A stretch of 64,000 nt of DNA from Ornithodoros turicata (Eukaryota > Arthropoda > Arachnida > Ixodida > Argasidae), in NCBI RefSeq assembly GCF_037126465.1, contig NC_088210.1, forward strand, positions 23,771,511 to 23,835,510, given 5' to 3'. Each line of letters opens with the position of its first letter. The stretch's first letter is position 1. A model generated the notes under the pieces. The model saw nothing but the letters and a program-made list of their open reading frames with translations, was not told the origin of the DNA and searched no databases. The translations under genes were made by a program, and so were the position numbers. Shown here one piece after another: positions 11,022 through 36,778 of the stretch.

Positions 11022-14000
11022 ATGGCCGACAGAGAGGATAACGTTTATAAAGCGAAGTTAGCGGAGCAGGCCGAACGATATGATGGTAAGCTCCATGTTT
11101 GACTCGTTCTCCGTGCGTTGATATTAGGCTTACCTTAGCGAGCATTTCTCATGCCTTGACTATCCTGCATTGCCATTGAAACGGAAGCTAAGTGTGCCCG
11201 AAAGTATATCCGCCTGCACTTATAAGTATCGTGGTTAGAGTCACGACTTCTCATTATATCCATAAAGCGGTTCCCTTTTAATCCCCGGTGTTACTCGCCG
11301 ACCCACGCTGTCTCATCATCGTCTGTCTTCAATGGGCGTTTTCGCTTTTCTTCAGACATTTAAGTGGAAAAATTCACTCTCTGCGCACGTGCGTTGGAAT
11401 TATTTTGAACTTTGCAATTGTTTGTCCCACAGTGAGCTATGAACGATTGTATTCTGGCAGCTTAGTTTGACACTTGGTGCCATTCCAATGTCTCTTGCCT
11501 TGCACGTCGATTGCGTTGCGGCAACATAATTTTCCTGCTGTAATATAGAAACTGTGTATTTTTAGGTTGCGCAAGGCTAGACTTTTCGTAAATTCGTGGT
11601 TAACACCTCACGTTGCGGTGCAATCAGAATTCTTCAATGTGATTTACTTGGGGTTCCTCTGTATGCATCGTCCATAGATGTAATGGGTATGAGTATTGGA
11701 CGTTGAAGTATTTTTAACCTTCCGTATTTGGCCGTATTGGCCAACGCATTAGTTAGTGAGAAACGACATAATGAAACGTGAACATCACTCGTAACTACCT
11801 AGAGCTGCTTTTACAGGAATACCGACCAATATGCAGTTGGTCGAAAGAATCAAGGGGGTTCTTGCATTGAGGGCTTTTCGTGTCAGTGTTAATTAAAACT
11901 GGCTTCACTGTTGGCTTTTAGAAATGGTGGATGCCATGAAACGAGTGGCATCTCTGGATTTGGAGCTCACAGTCGAAGAACGGAATCTACTATCAGTGGC
12001 CTACAAGAATGTGATTGGCGCACGACGAGCCTCCTGGCGCATAATCAGCTCAATTGAGCAAAAGGAGGAAAATAAAGGCTCTGAAAGCAGGCTTGACATG
12101 ATCCGTCAGTATCGGATACAGGTGAGATATTCGTACTGGCCGTAGCGTAGTATATTATATCGTAGACAATTATAGGTAAGTACATTTTTAGTTCTTAACA
12201 TCACACAGTTGAGGGCCTCGCTCAAATCGAGCTGCAAGCTGCATCCGCCTCAGACCACACATTGGAGATTAAATTACTGTTACTTAATAATTACTATAAA
12301 ATGCCCTAAAGTACCATCAAATAAAAATATGCGCAAAAACTGGAGTGGTGTAGTAGTTGTGGAGCTGGGTGGTGTGTACAAATAATTACTTGACACACCC
12401 AAGAGTTACCTTTCCCAGATCAGGTACTGAAAATATGAAAAACGATTCGAGAAAAATATGTAGTTCTTCACAAGCGACTGACAGTGTTCAGGAGCGCTGA
12501 AATCATCTCCTATTTACACACTGTGTTGCCTTTGCGTAGAGCTTCAACTCGGGAAAAATACAATATAAGGTAGAAACAGCAAGTTCACATACTTGGTATT
12601 GGATGGTTTTGAGTTTGTTACTTTAATACTTCTCCTAAAAATTTAAAACACAATGGCCCTCGTACATGCTGTTTTGCCTGCTGTTTTTTTTTTTTTTTTT
12701 TCTTCTTTGCCTCTGCTTCTGTTCCTTTCTAATTTCCCGGGGGTGACATCAAGAGATGCTGCTTCTCCAATAAGCTTGTAAAGGTAGTGTGAGCATCAAG
12801 CTGAGCTGGTTTACCAACATGCCCATGAATACCAGGTTGCTGTGACCGTAACTCCTTGACGCTCCTGAGTCACAAGAAGTACTCACGTATGTATGTGCTG
12901 CCTAACATAAACAGGCAGCACTATACCGGGCAAGGGTAAAAACAATACCTGAAAACCTGGTTTCATTCCTAATTCTTCATTAAATTTTTTGTCAGGGCAG
13001 CTTCTTTTTACTCCATGGTTACGCACCCTCTAGCTACTGAATAGCTAGCTCCGGGCTGCATGTTTGACACATCTGACACGGTTCGTCCTGGACTTTTGTG
13101 AGGATTAGGGCCAGGGGACCCCCATGGAAGTCAAAACTTGCGAGTAACACGACACTGCTTTGCAAGAAACGAGACATACACACTGGTATACGCTTTTGCG
13201 CACCACTTTTGGGAGGCCGTCTTGACACGTTATTATGATACCTACCTGAAACTATGAATTTGAGGCAACTGTAGAACAAACACCAAAAATCCCAGTGGGT
13301 ACTAGTGGCTCCCATAAAGGGAGGCTACGGGACAGTCGGGAAAACTATTACAATGGCTGCGTAAATAAGTTCGATACATTCTTCCGAAATGAGACATAAA
13401 GTTGGTTTGGCAATCGGCGACTCGTCAGTTACCAAAAGGGCTGGGAAGCTCAACGAAACCAAAACTCCTCCCTCTTTCCCATTCCTCTCCTTCCCTCTCC
13501 CTTTCCTTTCCTCTCCCTTTCCTTTCCTCTCCCTTTCCTTTCCTCTCCCTTTCCTTCCCTCTCCTACCTCCTGTACCCCGCGTGACGTCTCCGGTAGTCT
13601 CGTGTGGGTCACAGGCTATTTTTCGGGCACGCGCTTTGTAACTTCCTTGTGCCACATGAATGACCAGTCATCTGCTTCCTCAATTTCATTCTAAAATATT
13701 AGCCAGTGGTAAAAGCAAAGCCTACAGAAAGCCATGCACGCGGAATACCGGAGAGGTGAAGCCCAGTCTTGCTGGACTGCTTTTCCTTAGAGGAGTGCCT
13801 AATCACTCAAAGGAAGGTATTCCTTTTCTAATTATCCGTGCCACTTGGGGATGAGAAATTGTATTCACTAAAATATCGTACGGTAGGTACGGTTTTTGTT
13901 GCGGAGTCTCCCTTTAAAAGGGCATTGAAGGAGTATGGTATAAGGTCATACGGTACGATAGTTTTTGTTGCGGAGTCTCCCTTTAAAAGGGCATTGAAGG

Positions 14001-16929
14001 AGTATGGTATAAGGTCATACGGTACGATACAGTTTTTGTTGCGGAGTCTTCCTTTAAAAGGGCATTGAAGGAGTATGGTATAAGGTCATACGGTAAGATA
14101 CGGTTTTTGTTGCGGAGTCTTCCTTTAAAAGGGCAGTGAAGGAGTTAAGCGTTCACCTCTGCAAGTAACACAACAGCGCGAGTCGTTCAAGCTGTTTATT
14201 CCGTCACACTCGGAACCCTGCCCAGTACTGCCCCATTCGTCGTTCTTCTCTCGAGCTTTACGCCTTGGCACGAGCTGTCGTGGCCCTATACGGGCATCAT
14301 CGTAGTTGAGTATTGGAGAGCGATCTGACTGAAGGGCTTGAAAAAAAAAGTGCTAGGAAGAGTAATAATTAGGATTACAAGCCTTGTATGACAAAGAAGG
14401 TACGAGTGCGGCGCATAATCCGGGTGCGCAAGAGGGCTTACAATCTCTGAGGTCAGGAAAATCGCTTCTGTCATCTGGCAGTCTGACGTTGTCTTCCACC
14501 CAATAGTAAACAGAGTGCGTCCTTTTTCTTTTTGCATTTTTATTTTGTACCGCCTGCCTCGAGCAGTTGACCTGTCCGTCTCACTTATACGAACCTCATT
14601 TATATAACGCTCGTTAATCTGAAATTCTCACTTTGTGACCACTTTGCTCGGGAACCATTCCCTCCCCGTGTAAGTCGTCCTGGTTAATAGGGCAACTTGC
14701 TGATCCGACTGACAGATTTATTGCACAAATATGAGCAAACACGTATCGACATTACGACTGCCAGGTGTCGAACAAGTGGTCCTCATGACCTACAAGTGCC
14801 CTGCAGTGTGGGATGATGTGTGTCTGTGACGAAGCAGTACGCCCGGTTGCAGGATGACTTGTGCTGCTCTTTGCGGCAAACAACAATGCCCTTGGTCACC
14901 TTGTCATGCTGACCTGCCGCACTCATATGGGAGCAGACCAACATCTGCGGGAGCGGTCATGATTAACGAGGCTCGACTTTATAGGGTTAATACGGCAAAT
15001 GCAGTTGACCTCTATGCTATCCAGACAAACGTGAGGGCAGGTTTCAGTCTCTGTACCCAGACTGCTAGAGAGAGCGGTGGCAGAAAGTACGCAACATCGT
15101 CCAATACAGTCTTATCACAATGCATCCATGTACAGCACATGGAGTGTGCCAGGTGTATGCCAACATGATTAGGTGTGATGTTGATAACATTATTGCTTCC
15201 ACTGATGACAAGCATCACTCCAATGACAACAGTGTTGTGACTCTTGAGAATGTGTGAGGTGCACGGAGTAGGGCATCTTTTAGAAGATGAATTTTTCTCA
15301 AGTCAGTCTTGGCTCTTGCATTGTTTGTTTCATGTGACACTTCAAGGATACCATTTTTATATGAAGTACACGGTCCTCTAGAAAGTCCTTGCAAAGGGTA
15401 TCCCAAGCCCTCCGTTTACCTTCAGAATGGTGTCTGATGTATTCTGAATCAGGACATGCTGTGAGAGAAGTTAACCTCATTATTGGACAAAATATGCACC
15501 GCAGTGGTGTTGCAATAGTGCTGCCTCTGTACGTTTTCTGCGTTTGTATGCACAGGTGGAAGGTGAGCTGCGGGAAATTTGCCAGGACATCTTGGATGTG
15601 CTGGATAAACATCTCATTCCCACAGCCTCTACTGGAGAGTCTAAGGTGTTCTACTACAAGATGTAAGTTTTAGGTGTCTACTAGGCAGAGTGAATTTGAA
15701 TAGCAAACAAAACATTGTGAGCCTAATCTGCCTAAATCTTTAAAACTTATGGGATCTTCATCATGCACTTTTGAAGTCAATACATGCATGAAGGTCGTGA
15801 TTATAGTCTGTTTTCAAAGACTTTGGAGATTTTGGTTACTAAACTTTGCTATGACCTGCTGACCTGTTTGAATAAGATAACAGAAGATGTGATCTAGTTA
15901 GCAGCTGAAAATTCACTGCCCGAGGACATGCGGTATTCCTGTCATTTCTGTGTCGTAGTTGTGTGGTTCAGCACCGTTCACTGTGCTGTCGTGTTGTAAT
16001 CTGGCTTCCTGATTCGCTTGCAAACTTGTACGTCCTTCAGGAAGGGGGACTACCACCGATACCTAGCCGAGTTTGCCACAGGCAACGACCGCAAGGAAGC
16101 GGCGGAGAACAGCCTGGTGGCCTACAAGGCAGCGAGCGACATTGCCATGACCGAGCTGCCTCCAACACACCCCATCCGGCTGGGCCTGGCCCTCAACTTC
16201 TCTGTTTTCTACTACGAGATCTTGAACTCGCCTGACCGCGCTTGTCGGTTGGCAAAGGCTGCTTTTGACGATGCCATAGCAGAGCTGGACACGCTGAGTG
16301 AAGAGAGCTACAAGGATTCCACCCTCATTATGCAACTGCTCAGGGACAACCTGACGTTGTGGACATCAGACATGCAGCACGATGGTAGGCTTTTCACTGC
16401 TGTTTGAGGCATCTTTGTACTACTACATTTCTATGGTGGCCGTACATCCTGTTTTGGCCGAGACAGTCTCATTTTAGTGTGTAGATTCGCCGTTCCATCT
16501 CTTTTTTTTTGACTCGGTGAAGCAATATGTCCCGTTTTTGTGGATGGCAAATAGTTCTGCAGTTTGTATGAAGCAAGGAAAGTGAAACCATGTTTATTCT
16601 TCATAATGGTAGTGCTTTTTAAGGGGGGTTAAAAAAACAGGGCCCTAAACACCCTTAAAAGAAACCTAAAACACAGGGCCCAACGAATACCTCTCGGAGC
16701 AGCCTCAAGATATTCTGGACCACACGCAGGTGTCGTCTGCTAAGTGTGCAGTGCGCCACTCTTAATATTCAGGCACTGTAGGGGGATGTTGCTTGTGTGA
16801 ATATACATGACACGTCCTGTTTTCTGCCTTCAGAAATGTGGTCACCCTATATGTCTGTCTTTGTCATGTGCAGGTGAAGGGGAACAGAAAGAACAGGTTC
16901 AAGATGTAGAGGACCAGGACGTTTCCTAA
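11022..16929 (+). CDS. YWHAE: 14-3-3 protein, epsilon class
   Basis: Dimeric cytosolic adaptor that binds phosphoserine/phosphothreonine peptides and regulates kinases, transcription factors and localisation. Five exons: 11022-11085, 11922-12121, 15556-15662, 16041-16384 and 16874-16929. They total 771 bp, or 256 aa, the normal length, and all are GT-AG. It begins [20 protein letters not shown]. Hallmarks are [46 protein letters not shown] and [11 protein letters not shown]. The epsilon type is indicated by the N-terminus, by [19 protein letters not shown] and by the acidic tail ending VEDQDVS. The start ATG is in a CACCATGG context. Confidence 0.97.
13474..13568. repeat. Polypyrimidine minisatellite
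   Basis: About 95 bp of uninterrupted C/T made of a repeating block close to CTCTCCCTTTCCTTTC. It is a homopurine-homopyrimidine tract with mirror symmetry. Confidence 0.8.
13892..14150 (+). repeat. Tandem array, ~70-bp unit, about 3.7 copies
   Basis: Units start with GTTTTTGTTGCGGAGTC at 13892, 13961, 14032 and 14103, so periods are 69, 71 and 71 bp. Each contains the palindrome CCCTTTAAAAGGG and an inverted GTATG/CATAC pair. The block TTGTTGCGGAG-C-CTACTTTAA at 35182-35200 resembles the unit start, so the array may be an amplified transposon end. Confidence 0.8.
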
Positions 16930-18632
16930 GGAGTGGTTGCCAGACAAGATGTGGGTGGGTGGGTCAGCATCAGAGTGTGTTGAAATCTATTTGCAGAATT
17001 AGTGTTTGTTAGTGGTACCCATTTCCTAGAGGCCCCCATCTTTCTCTCTTGAGTGCAGGAACGACGCCTTTTTCCACGTATTTTGCAAATCCTGCTGGGT
17101 GCGCATCTGATTGGGTGGGCGTTTCTCTTTAGTTCTTTCCCCCTTCCCTCCCCCCCCTTATGAAGGTTGTGGTGGCAGGTTACCCGTAACCGTGCAGGAA
17201 GATAACTGCTCCAGCATAATCGTGGATCAAAGAACAGTTTGAATGCATCCCTTTAACCTCTTTTGGTGTTTAACTTATTACCTGCTAAGGACACGAAAAC
17301 CATCTTTTTTTTTTTTTTTTTTTTTTTTCTTCCTTCCTTCATGGCTGTTCTTATGTGGGTGCTAAGTGAATTCTCGTGTCTTTTGTTTTTTACGCATCAT
17401 CTCAGAGGCCTCTTCGTGCACCTTGTTCATTGCTCACGCTACTCGTACGAACATTCCGGGCTGTACTGGCGGGGGGGAAGTGGCTGTTTTATCTGCCCAT
17501 TTTAGATTAATTGGCACGTGAAGTGAAGCAATATCTGTAAGCCTAGTCTTATCGTGTGTGATTCTCTAGGTTTGGTTATCCCCCGTTCTTTGTTTTCCGT
17601 AAGACACACTGGGAGACTTATCCTCCCCCGGCTCTCTGCTGTTCCCATTTTTAAAAGTAACGGTTTGTGAACTCTTGTGTGCTAGAAGTATATAACTCCA
17701 CATGGTACTGGCACCCGCACTGCTCGTCGTGTGTCGGCATGGCTGGGCTCCTCCCATTGCTTTGTTTCTGCGCTTTGTGATGAAGGGCGAGTCATCAGTT
17801 CAATTTGTTCTGAGGACTGTGTGATAGTTGCTGTAATACATTCCTCTTTCAAAGTGTCTGCTGTGTTCTTGGTTATGAAGCACAGAAAATTGTCTCCTGG
17901 TAGCGCCCTAGTGGAAATGTAAAGCTTATGTGAGTTATATTTAGATGTACCATTCTTTTTCCCGCAGTTAACATTTGCCCTTGGGCTGCATTTAACGACA
18001 TCTTTTGAAGGAATATTCACAAAGGTTGAATTCTATCTTGCAGTTACATTCCTTCTCACTCATTTGATGTAGCACCCATTGTAGGAAAGACAGTACATAT
18101 TATAAACTGCTTGACTGCAGCAAGAAACCTTCTGATGTAACTACGTACCCATAGTTTGTAGCTTAAAGAGAGATAGTGACCAACCAAATTTGTTAAGGAC
18201 ATGCAGACTTGCTTGGTCCTTGTGACCACAGCTTAGTAGCGCAGTGTTCTGATAGGACTGGCAGCATTACTGATAGGTGTCATAATTTAAAGAGGAGAAA
18301 CAAATGTGGCAACCTGTTTCTTTAGCAGCTAGCCAAACGTTTGCAGCAGCAAACTGTTCCACTACAAAGAAAACATCTGAAGCGCTTGTGGAGGTTTTGT
18401 CGTCTGTGGCTGTCCGTTCTCTTTTCAGCACTTTGGTGGTCGTGTGCACCGATACAGCGTTGTGCAGTAATAATTGTTCATGAGCCATTCACACAATTTT
18501 GCAAGTCCCGCTGTCTGCAAGTAACATAGTTACGTCCCTCTGTCCATTTGCCTGCCCTCCCCCATGTACTAGAACTTCTGTATTACTTTATATCTCCTGG
18601 ATACTATGGCATTGTGTAAATTGAGTAATAAA
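16930..18632 (+). other. YWHAE: 14-3-3 epsilon 3' UTR
   Basis: About 1.7 kb between the stop codon (16927-16929) and the AATAAA at 18627-18632 with no other exon. Long 3' UTRs are usual for 14-3-3 genes. It includes a T-run at 17305-17328 and no recognised repeat. Confidence 0.5.
18627..18632 (+). terminator. Likely 14-3-3 epsilon polyadenylation signal
   Basis: AATAAA on the plus strand, the most plausible end of the long 3' UTR. An earlier weaker signal could also be used. Confidence 0.4.
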
Positions 18633-18639
18633 AACATTA

Positions 18640-20280
18640 AAACATAGCCGGTCTTCAGTGTCTCTGGCACACGTATGGTTTGTTGTGGGAAGTGCCGCTG
18701 ACTGTTGGGATTGTTATTACAAAATACTTTAAATGGGTTATTTGATACTGCAAAGTTAAACCTGTAACGCAGTTGCAGTAGAGAAAGCTTTATCAATGAT
18801 CAATCAATTTTTACTAGAACATTCCAGGTTTGGGAACATGAGATATGTATTTGTCTTCTCGTAGAATGTAAGGTGGGGAATGGTGAGGTAATATGTGAGT
18901 AGTGCATGTTTAGGTAACCATGAGAGGTATTCAATACAGGTATGCATAATCTAAGTTCAGGGAGCTCATAAATGTCCAAAACATAATAGACATTCTGTTG
19001 GCGAGACAGGTCTTTTTCAGTTCTAGTGGAATTCTGTGTATATCAAGTTTCGTGAGAAGGATATGATTAAACGGATCAAAAATGCTTTGCTTTAAAAAAA
19101 AAAAGATTCACGTTGTGAACAGCTTCAAGTGGATGCATCTTATTTTTGCTGTAATTGTTTTAAGTACCATTACAGTTGATTTTCTTTCTTTCCTTTCTTT
19201 TCTGCAAATACCTGAAACTGGAAGTCTTGGGTTTTAATTCAGTAATGTACTTGTAGTTTATTATTAACAAACGGTGCTCTTTCTAGACTCGGCCACCACT
19301 TGTTTATCCTAGTCTTGCCTTACAGATCAGTGTTCTCCAACTCATGCAATATCAAATGCAGCTTACTTTAATTCATAGTCATTGCAGGACAGTCAGTCTG
19401 GGGGGGACTAACGAGAACCTCGGCTCAGTGATTGATCACGACCCTACACCCCCCCAAATGTTCAGTGACACCCCTCTAATTTTTTTCACCTGTGTAACCC
19501 CTACAGGGGGTGCCCTTGCAATTTCAGCTTTAGACACATGTCGGTGATGATATATTAAGCTGTAATGATGTAACTATAATAATGACCCCTCGCTTCTTAT
19601 GTTCCTTTCATCTCATTGCATTATTTGTATTCAGTAACGTAGCCAGAAATATATTACGGGATTGGTTCTATGGGAACTTCACATGGAGGAGGAGGATGTC
19701 ACCCTTGTTTTCCCTCCCCCCAAATACACTACAAACGGTATGGTTTCATGGGGTTGAACTGCCCCTGGCTGCGGCACTGGTTCATTTCATTACAGAGTGG
19801 ACATGTTGTTGCATAAGCGGAGAATTTTCAATCTACCGGAGGGGGCTGGGGCACAACGCACCCCCATCTCATACACAGAAGTCTAGCAAGGTGTCTGGAA
19901 TTCTGTGCTGCGAGGCAAATTTTTACATGAACCACACACGGTTCCATAGAAACATTCATCTTGAGTGTCAGCTGGGTAGACTTCTTGGAGGCGGCCTGCA
20001 CCCCCTCCCCCACATTTCTTCTTTTTTGTTGGGGGGGGGGGGTTTAGAGCCCCAAGCCCCCACGCAGTCGGCGCCTATGTGTTGTTGCTTAATTGATGTG
20101 TTCACAAACCATGCTCCACAGAAAAGCGAATGTGAAAAGAGCAACAAAACAGGACTTCATACATGTAATGGAAAATTCCACAAAAAAAAGATTGCATCGG
20201 GGGCCGTGTTTTTGCAAGGTGGCGTAATTTTTGCTGGGGTGGAAGACCGAGCCCCATATCGCTGCTCTGGGTTTCTTCAC
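18640..20280. other. Intergenic repeat-rich region
   Basis: No gene is recognised. It holds a repeat at 19385-19560 also found near 52925-53060. It also has a stretch beginning GTAACGTAGCCAG (about 19636) with C- and G-runs to 20060, the look of a decayed interspersed element. The 305-aa ORF over 19582-20499 is an open frame across this low-complexity sequence. Confidence 0.45.
19385..19560. repeat. Interspersed repeat, shared with 52925-53060
   Basis: Both places carry a run of C-rich blocks (CACCCCC, CAGTGACACCCCTC or similar), then CACCTGTGTAACCCCTACAG-like sequence followed by GGGGG, and a final CATGTC-G-GATGATA-like end. They are similar but diverged, which suggests an old dispersed family. 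Termini are not defined. Confidence 0.4.
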
Positions 20281-20289
20281 GCGTTCCTC

Positions 20290-21789
20290 ATGTTTCCGCC
20301 GTTTCCGCCTTTCCCGCTTCCCGGCTTATTACATACTTTCCCTCCACCATTCTCTCTCAAAATTGGATACAGTGGCGCTGGTGGCGCCACCGCCGTCGCC
20401 ATTTTATTTTATGGAGTTTTTCGAAGCGAACGAGTCGCGTATCGCGGTGTTGTAAAGTGTAAAGTCGTCGTTGAATTTTGTTTAGCTGTGATGCAATAAC
20501 GTCGTCTTCCGAAAGTTTGACCATTGTTTTCGTCGTCGAGGAGGGTCTCGTTTACGAAGGTATGGAGCGTCCCTGCTAACTGTTCATAACACACAGTCGT
20601 GCAGAGAGCCCGACGGCAAACATTTTCAAGGTTTCATTGTCATGACACAAAATTTGCAGCTTTTAGAAGTGGTATTCTTGTTCTGCACGACGACAGTATT
20701 GCTTTGTTACGTCGCATGTGATAAGTTTTCTATTCTTGATACAAAAGAAGCGCACTTTTGTATGTCTGCCATGTTGTGCCATGCGTCCACATGGCGTCTC
20801 TGGAGACTTGCGTGGCTCTTTTTGAAGCGCGTATTTTATTAGGATAGAGATTTTCTATGTTGGCCAACCCTCGAGCGAACTCGGAACTTAGTCGTTTTGT
20901 GGAGCGTCACAGAACTTGATCTTGTTGGAACTATAGTGGACCTCGTAGAGCAGCAGCACCTTTCGTGTCCCAGCGTTGTTATCGTCCAACTTTCAGCGTA
21001 CGTCATGCCAAACTGTAAAAATAAACTACTGATAAAACGTTTTAAATGCAGGCCTTTCGCTGACTCTGCCAGATCATAGACGCACGTGGCAGCGTCTGAA
21101 ATTGCCGCGTACTGCGCAAAGGGTGTTTAGGCTTTCCTAACCACACCTTGTCCTCACACTATCGGTTACGCATTCCCCGAGACGAACCCGACAGACTGTT
21201 TATTGAGAGCCATGAAATCCGTCAGCAACATGGGCAGAGATCGCAGGAATCGTTGGCATGCCCGTCTTTGTTCTAGTTTGACGTGGACGCTAGTGAGATT
21301 TGGCCACCGTTGATGTAGCTAGTTCGTTCTTCGATGCCGTATTTTAGTGTATGTTCCCTATTTGCATGTTAAACGTTCACACATGTGCACAATGAGTAGG
21401 CATCTTGTCCAAAGCGGTGGTTCCAAGCAAAGCGAAACTCCCAAACAAAAAGGCGTATTTGCTGAAGCGAAAACGGGAGTAGCAGGTGTCTGTAAATCTT
21501 AGTCCTGTTGCTTCTTTTCGATTGCGACTAAACGTAGATACACCCAGCGCCTTCGAGAACTAGGATGCACGTATACGTCACATTCACCCTGATTGGGAAC
21601 GGAGATCCGAACCTAAATGTTCGATTTGTTCATTCTGCTGCAGTATTGGCACTGCATTACCTACAATGCTTGGGGAGTGGTGCCTAAACGTCTTTGCAGT
21701 TCACACCCATGGCCTGTAAAGTGCTTTTGCAAACTCATGGTGTTACAAAAGAGGAGGGCTGTTTACTAAGGGGAAGGACCTTTTTCAGC
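20290..21789 (+). promoter_or_regulatory. PIWI promoter, 5' UTR exon and probable 5' UTR intron
   Basis: CpG-rich sequence with GGTGGCGCCACC and CGCCATTTTA (a YY1-type GCCATNTT match) lies at 20368-20410. A plausible 5' UTR exon ends at a donor ACGAAG|GTATGG near 20561. TTTTTCAG at 21781-21788 sits two bases before the start codon, so the coding ATG may open just after a 5' UTR acceptor. The element and exon calls are inference. Confidence 0.4.
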
Positions 21790-35487
<13,698 letters not shown>

Positions 35488-35603
35488 GGCCCTGCAAGGG
35501 GCGTACTTAATTTTTTGTTACTGCAAGTCACTTTTTCGAACATGTTTGTACTCTTCGTTTTTCACCAGTGCCAGGAGTCACCATCAAGCATTTGTGCATT
35601 GTG

Positions 35604-35609
35604 AATAAA
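35604..35609 (+). terminator. PIWI polyadenylation signal
   Basis: AATAAA 117 nt after the TGA stop at 35485-35487, correctly oriented. Confidence 0.7.
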
Positions 35610-36577
35610 TATCCATCTTGTATTTGTTCTGCAAACCCTGTTGCAGCCCTGCCATGGGTGTCCTCATAGCTCTACCAAAGTGAATTTGTGTTCATAAACT
35701 TTTATATGCCTCCTGCGACATCAATTTTTTTGTCTTGATAGTGCATTTCCATGGATGTCAGGCTCTGTTCACAACACTGGTAGTCAAATTTTCCACATCA
35801 GTTATGCCTCCTAAGTGTTAACATGCTCTTCAAGATTGTTTTCTTGTTCTGGTGACTTTGGACAAAGTTTGAGTAACTGCATTACTTTAAAGGGGCACTA
35901 AAATGCAAGTCCAAATTATTCTCAGATGAAAGCTCTAGTTACAATCACTATGCAACAAATGATTTTGCTTAGCGCTATAGTTTGTCACAAAAAGCCTGTC
36001 ATAACATCCACGAAAATACTGTCGTCCAATCAATTCCTAAAGATGCAGGAACGGTGGCAGCCAATCGTTCAACATAACATGCTTGCGATCCTGTCATGTA
36101 TCTGTATGTTTCGGACGTAGTCCCCCCTGTGGTCTTTTACACGTAACTACTTCATCTGCATTGCTGTGTTCTGATGCAGTGAATTGTCCGTAAATCTCAC
36201 CAGTAAGTGCCAGAGAATGACATTTCGTTTTACTGTTCGTGCTATTTCTTCATAGTGAAACCACTCTGCAGTAGGGCACGCATATGCGGTGGTGAAATTT
36301 CTCAATGCACGAAGTGAAGCGATCGTCATAAGGTGGTGCGGAGAGAACGAGTTTGTAACTGAATAGAAATTTAGTAAGAACTCCCACTACGAAATGACCA
36401 CAGCCTTTAACGTAATTTGAAATGAACTTGTGGCCATTTTAGTGCCCCTTTAAACTGACTCATTCTATCTGCAGTACTTTGTGCACTCCTTCATTGTTCC
36501 TTAAGTACTTCCAAACCACCTGCTTTTTCTGAAATAGAAACGCATGTACATAGTAAGTTAAACTGTTCAAGGACAGG
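35610..36577. other. Intergenic gap between PIWI and MRM3
   Basis: The two genes converge here. The main content is the palindromically terminated element at 35886-36454; no coding sequence is seen. Confidence 0.5.
35886..36454. mobile_element. 569-bp MITE with TTTAAAGGGGCACTAAAATG termini
   Basis: The left end TTTAAAGGGGCACTAAAATG and right end CATTTTAGTGCCCCTTTAAA are exact inverted repeats of 20 bp. The outermost TTTAAA is self-complementary, so a TTAA target (piggyBac-like) is possible but cannot be separated from the terminus. No transposase. Confidence 0.75.
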
Positions 36578-36583
36578 TTTATT
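36578..36583 (-). terminator. MRM3 polyadenylation signal
   Basis: TTTATT on the plus strand (AATAAA on the minus) about 200 nt beyond the MRM3 stop. Confidence 0.5.
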
Positions 36584-36778
36584 TTCTGTGAACTGTGTTC
36601 AAGGGCATGTCAGTGGCTCAATAACTTGCAGAATATTTCATCACAGCAACTGAATTGCTGACACAACATTTAAAAATGCCCCTGGGGCATCATTTTTAAA
36701 TGCACTCTGCCAAGGCCCTCTCCTCCTGACAAGTAGCAGTTGTGTTCTTTTACCACTTCAGAGAGGCTGAAGAAGCTG

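Larger units (their letters stand above)
12122..15555 (+). other. 14-3-3 epsilon intron 2 (3.4 kb)
   Basis: Holds a T-run near 12686-12704, a polypyrimidine tract (13474-13568) and a ~70-bp tandem array (13892-14150), both listed separately. No coding exon is supported. The ORFs around 13325-13694 are products of the polypyrimidine tract. Confidence 0.6.

Noticed and set aside
13325..13694. KGRGKE-type and SFPLPF-type repetitive ORFs
   Set aside because: Translations of the polypyrimidine tract on the two strands.
19582..20499. 305-aa plus-strand ORF, the longest in the window
   Set aside because: It runs through C- and G-runs and decayed repeat sequence upstream of PIWI, and the translation has no domain-like pattern. 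Judged a chance open frame.
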